From positions 1 through 8,272 of the forward strand of contig JAFOCY010000002.1 in NCBI GenBank assembly GCA_017380995.1: DNA of 8,272 bases, given 5' to 3'. The notes under the pieces were generated by a model, which was not told where the DNA came from, did not search any database, and saw nothing but the letters and a program-made list of their open reading frames with translations. The translations under genes and the position numbers were made by a program. Positions 6,399-8,272 of the stretch are shown in pieces. How positions within the stretch are numbered: the stretch's first letter is position 1; each line of letters opens with the position of its first letter. Origin of the DNA: Oscillibacter sp. (lineage in GTDB: Bacteria > Bacillota > Clostridia > Oscillospirales > Oscillospiraceae).

Positions 6399-6962
6399 AT
6401 GAAGCAGCAGAAGCGCCGTTTGCCGGGTATCGGTATGCGGAACATCAAAACAGCCATCGCAGCAGCGCTGTGCGCCTTTATTTATTATTTCCTGGACCGT
6501 TCTCCCGCGTTCGCCTGCATCGGTGCCATCTTCGGCATGGGTGGTGATTTGGAGCAGTCCAAGCAGCACGGCGGCAACCGCTTTTTCGGTACGCTGATCG
6601 GCGGCCTTCTGGGTATTGCGCTGTTTTGGGTATATATCCAGGTCCATCCTGACGGAGAGGACTCCCTGCTGCTGGTACTTTTGACTTTTATTGGTGTCGT
6701 GATCCTGATCTGGCTTTGCCAGATCTTCTGGGTGGGCGGCGTCCAGCCCGGCGGCGTGGTGCTTTGCATCATCCTGTTCAATACCCCGGTGGAGACCTAT
6801 GTGAGCTACGCGCTGAACCGCATTTTTGATACCGCGGTGGGCGTTTTGATGGCTTTGGTGATCAACAGCATGTTCCCCGGCGGGTTTACGTTCCAATTCC
6901 TTGAGAGGAATATTCGCCGCTGGAAGCCTGAGGAAGAGCTGACGGAGCTGTCAGACCGCTGA
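6399..6962 (+). CDS. Small aromatic acid exporter/FUSC-type membrane protein
   Basis: The product is a 187-residue inner-membrane protein resembling the membrane domain of the ArAE/FUSC exporter superfamily, linked in some members to efflux of aromatic acids. After a basic N-terminus (residues 3-7), hydrophobic segments lie at about 16-32, 35-48, 62-82, 89-112, 115-129 and 141-159. Family-like signatures are R-N-I-K-T-A near the start, the polar E-Q-S-K..G-G-N-R-F-F-G-T-L-I-G-G segment (52-69), and the last helix L-N-R-I-F-D-T-A-V-G (139-148). It is short: the long cytoplasmic domain of many ArAE proteins is absent, leaving only a charged tail of about 25 residues. ATG 6399 is preferred to the upstream TTG 6366 because GGAGGGA (6388-6394) lies four bases before it and the segment upstream is not family-like. 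The substrate cannot be told from sequence. It has its own promoter and a terminator 23 bases after its stop. Confidence 0.8.
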   Translation: MKQQKRRLPGIGMRNIKTAIAAALCAFIYYFLDRSPAFACIGAIFGMGGDLEQSKQHGGNRFFGTLIGGLLGIALFWVYIQVHPDGEDSLLLVLLTFIGVVILIWLCQIFWVGGVQPGGVVLCIILFNTPVETYVSYALNRIFDTAVGVLMALVINSMFPGGFTFQFLERNIRRWKPEEELTELSDR

Positions 6963-6985
6963 AAAACGAAAACGCAAAAAATGAG

Positions 6986-7016
6986 AACTCCCCTGCCTTT
7001 TGGCAGGGGAGTTTTT
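6986..7016. terminator. Bidirectional intrinsic terminator between convergent genes
   Basis: A perfect 12-bp stem has left arm AACTCCCCTGCC (6986-6997), loop TTTT (6998-7001) and right arm 7002-7013, with TTTTT at 7012-7016. On the opposite strand the stem is followed by a T-rich stretch (complement of the A run at 6976-6981). It sits between the ends of a + strand and a - strand gene and can serve both. It is the most canonical of the three terminators here. Confidence 0.92.
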
Positions 7017-7027
7017 CGTAGGACCGG

Positions 7028-7786
7028 TTATCCCAGAATATGCGCCATAAAGTAGGGAAACTGGATACGCCACCAGGGCCAGTCGTGGTTGACATCCTCG
7101 CCCCAGAGGTCCACCCAGGCGGGGACGTCCAGCCGCTCGAACTCGTGCTTGAGACCACGGGCATCGGCCTTGGCGTCATCCTCCCAGGCACCCTGGCCGC
7201 AGCAGATGATGATGCGGCCCTTGCGGTACTGCTCCACCAGGGGGTGGTCAGCAGGCATATTGCGCATGAAGTCGTTGGGGGAGTTGTAATAGATATTGAT
7301 GTCGCTGTACTGGCCGAAGAAGTAGCCGGCGTGGAACAAGCCGCTCAAAGACAGGCAGCCGCCAAAGAGCTCCGGGAAACGGAGATAGAAGTTCACGCTG
7401 TGATAGCCGCCCATGCTGGCGCCGGTGAGCATGACCTTGCCCTCGTAGCTGACAGGGTCCGTCTCGGCGTGGATCTGGTGCAGGCGGGGGAGGAACTCGG
7501 CGCAGATGTACTTCACCCACTGCTCATGCCACATGATGCGGCCGTGGTGGTCGCCGTTTTTGGCGCTCCAGGTCTCCTCATCCACGCAGCCAACGCAGAA
7601 AAGCTGCAGCTTGCCTGCTTCGATCTTATCGGCCACCAGGTCGATCATGCCCTGGTTCTCAAAGTCAAAGAACTTGCCGTCCTGGCAGGGGAAGACGATG
7701 AAGGGGAGGCCTGCGTGGCCGTAGACCTTGAATTCCATATCCCGCTGGAGATGGTGGGAATATTCCTTATAGTAGCGAATGTGCAT
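7028..7786 (-). CDS. Alpha/beta-hydrolase, putative esterase family
   Basis: A 252-residue protein of the putative esterase (esterase D-like) branch of the alpha/beta hydrolases, which cleave ester or acyl bonds with a Ser-Asp-His triad. The nucleophile elbow G-A-S-M-G-G is at residues 122-127 (Ser124), followed by the family-like Y-L-R-F-P-E-L-F-G-G and L-S-L-S-G segments. The likely acid is Asp203 or Asp204 in G-A-W-E-D-D, and the likely base His234 in V-N-H-D-W-P-W-W. No signal peptide or membrane segment is evident, so the protein is probably cytoplasmic. The ATG at 7786 lies 12 bases beyond the stop of the upstream ATP-grasp gene. A weak GAGGT ribosome site overlaps that stop codon, suggesting one operon and coupled translation. 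The length is typical of single-domain members. The substrate is unknown; pairing with a ligase suggests action on a related small acyl or peptide-like compound. Confidence 0.88.
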   Translation of the reverse strand: MHIRYYKEYSHHLQRDMEFKVYGHAGLPFIVFPCQDGKFFDFENQGMIDLVADKIEAGKLQLFCVGCVDEETWSAKNGDHHGRIMWHEQWVKYICAEFLPRLHQIHAETDPVSYEGKVMLTGASMGGYHSVNFYLRFPELFGGCLSLSGLFHAGYFFGQYSDINIYYNSPNDFMRNMPADHPLVEQYRKGRIIICCGQGAWEDDAKADARGLKHEFERLDVPAWVDLWGEDVNHDWPWWRIQFPYFMAHILG

Positions 7787-7798
7787 AGCAGTGTAACC

Positions 7799-8272
7799 TC
7801 AATTCTTTTTCAAAACGTAATCGGCAAAGGCCATAGCCTCTTCCTCACTGGGGAAGCGGGCCATATAGGCGAAGTTGCCCATGGCGCCGGAGAGGACCTC
7901 GGGCATCTCCTCATACATGAGGATGCTTGCGCCGAAGTTGGCGTAGATATCCTCGTGGGTGTGGGCGTAGGTGTTGCCCCGGCGGCGGGAGGCGTACATA
8001 CAGCAGTAGGGCCGGTGTTCGGGATCAAAGCGGCCGCGGTCGTAGCAGACCATATCCGCCCAGATCTGATAAACGTCGATGTCGTTGGCGTAGTTCATCA
8101 TGTCAGGAGAGTAGCCTCCGGGGGGTCTCATGTTGACCTCCAGGCCGAAGATATCGCCCTTCTTGCCAAGACCCTCCTTGTCCTCATTGAGAACAAAGAA
8201 CTCGCAGTGGAAGAACCGGGAGTTGGACTCAAAGGCCTTAATGGTGCGCCGGCCTGCGTCCTTCAGATCCGC
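7799..8272 (-). CDS. ATP-grasp family ligase, C-terminal part, 5' end outside window
   Basis: The open frame enters from the right edge and gives 157 residues ending in TGA (complement of 7799-7801). Its conserved centre, F-G-L-E-V-N-M-R-P-P-G-G-Y (fragment residues 42-54), matches the metal-binding and catalytic strand of ATP-grasp enzymes, where Glu45 and Asn47 bind Mg-ATP and Arg49 is the basic residue. H-C-E-F-F (22-26) would supply the other acidic ligand. ATP-grasp enzymes join a carboxylate, activated as acyl phosphate, to an amine or similar nucleophile; the substrate cannot be read from this fragment. The tail contains a Cys/Tyr/Arg-rich stretch (HRPYCCMYASRRRGN) and ends V-L-K-K-N. 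The Met at 8131 lies inside the ATP-grasp motif and is not the true start, since the frame stays open and homologous-looking to the window edge. It lies upstream of the esterase in the same operon. Confidence 0.82.
   Translation of the reverse strand, partial: ADLKDAGRRTIKAFESNSRFFHCEFFVLNEDKEGLGKKGDIFGLEVNMRPPGGYSPDMMNYANDIDVYQIWADMVCYDRGRFDPEHRPYCCMYASRRRGNTYAHTHEDIYANFGASILMYEEMPEVLSGAMGNFAYMARFPSEEEAMAFADYVLKKN

Overview
The window looks like chromosomal DNA of a fairly GC-rich, low-motility-style gut Clostridium relative (Bacillota, probably Oscillospiraceae/Ruminococcaceae). This placement rests on AGGAGG-type ribosome binding sites, codon use strongly biased to C/G in third positions, and the resemblance of LepA, CarA and CarB to Firmicutes versions. 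It is an inference, not a database result. No RNA genes, insertion sequences, CRISPR arrays or phage genes were seen.

Layout on the + strand: the 3' half of lepA (elongation factor 4), closed by a strong hairpin; then a promoter and a two-gene operon, carA-carB, for carbamoyl-phosphate synthetase (CPS), with stop and start overlapping by one base (TAATG); then a perfect 15-bp hairpin; then a separately promoted small membrane protein of the aromatic acid exporter/FUSC type. A hairpin with T-rich tails on both sides separates this from two convergent - strand genes: an alpha/beta-hydrolase esterase and, upstream of it and cut by the window edge, the C-terminal part of an ATP-grasp ligase. These last two are 12 bp apart and look like one operon.

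The striking part is the car operon. CarA keeps the whole family fold, but all three members of its glutaminase triad are replaced (Cys to Gly245, His to Thr326, Glu to Asp328), so it should not hydrolyse glutamine. CarB is a complete, apparently active synthetase with two intact ATP-grasp halves and an MGS-like domain. It continues in frame for about 275 more residues into a full-length diaminopimelate epimerase (DapF) domain. That domain keeps the substrate-binding motifs and the second catalytic cysteine (Cys1286), but the first catalytic cysteine is Ala1139. The operon therefore appears to encode a CPS that takes free ammonia, tethered to a one-cysteine DapF-like domain that either binds a DAP-like ligand without normal two-base epimerisation or does different chemistry. 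This is the best candidate in the window for an undescribed system. The residue replacements and the fusion are read directly from the sequence; their functional meaning is inferred.
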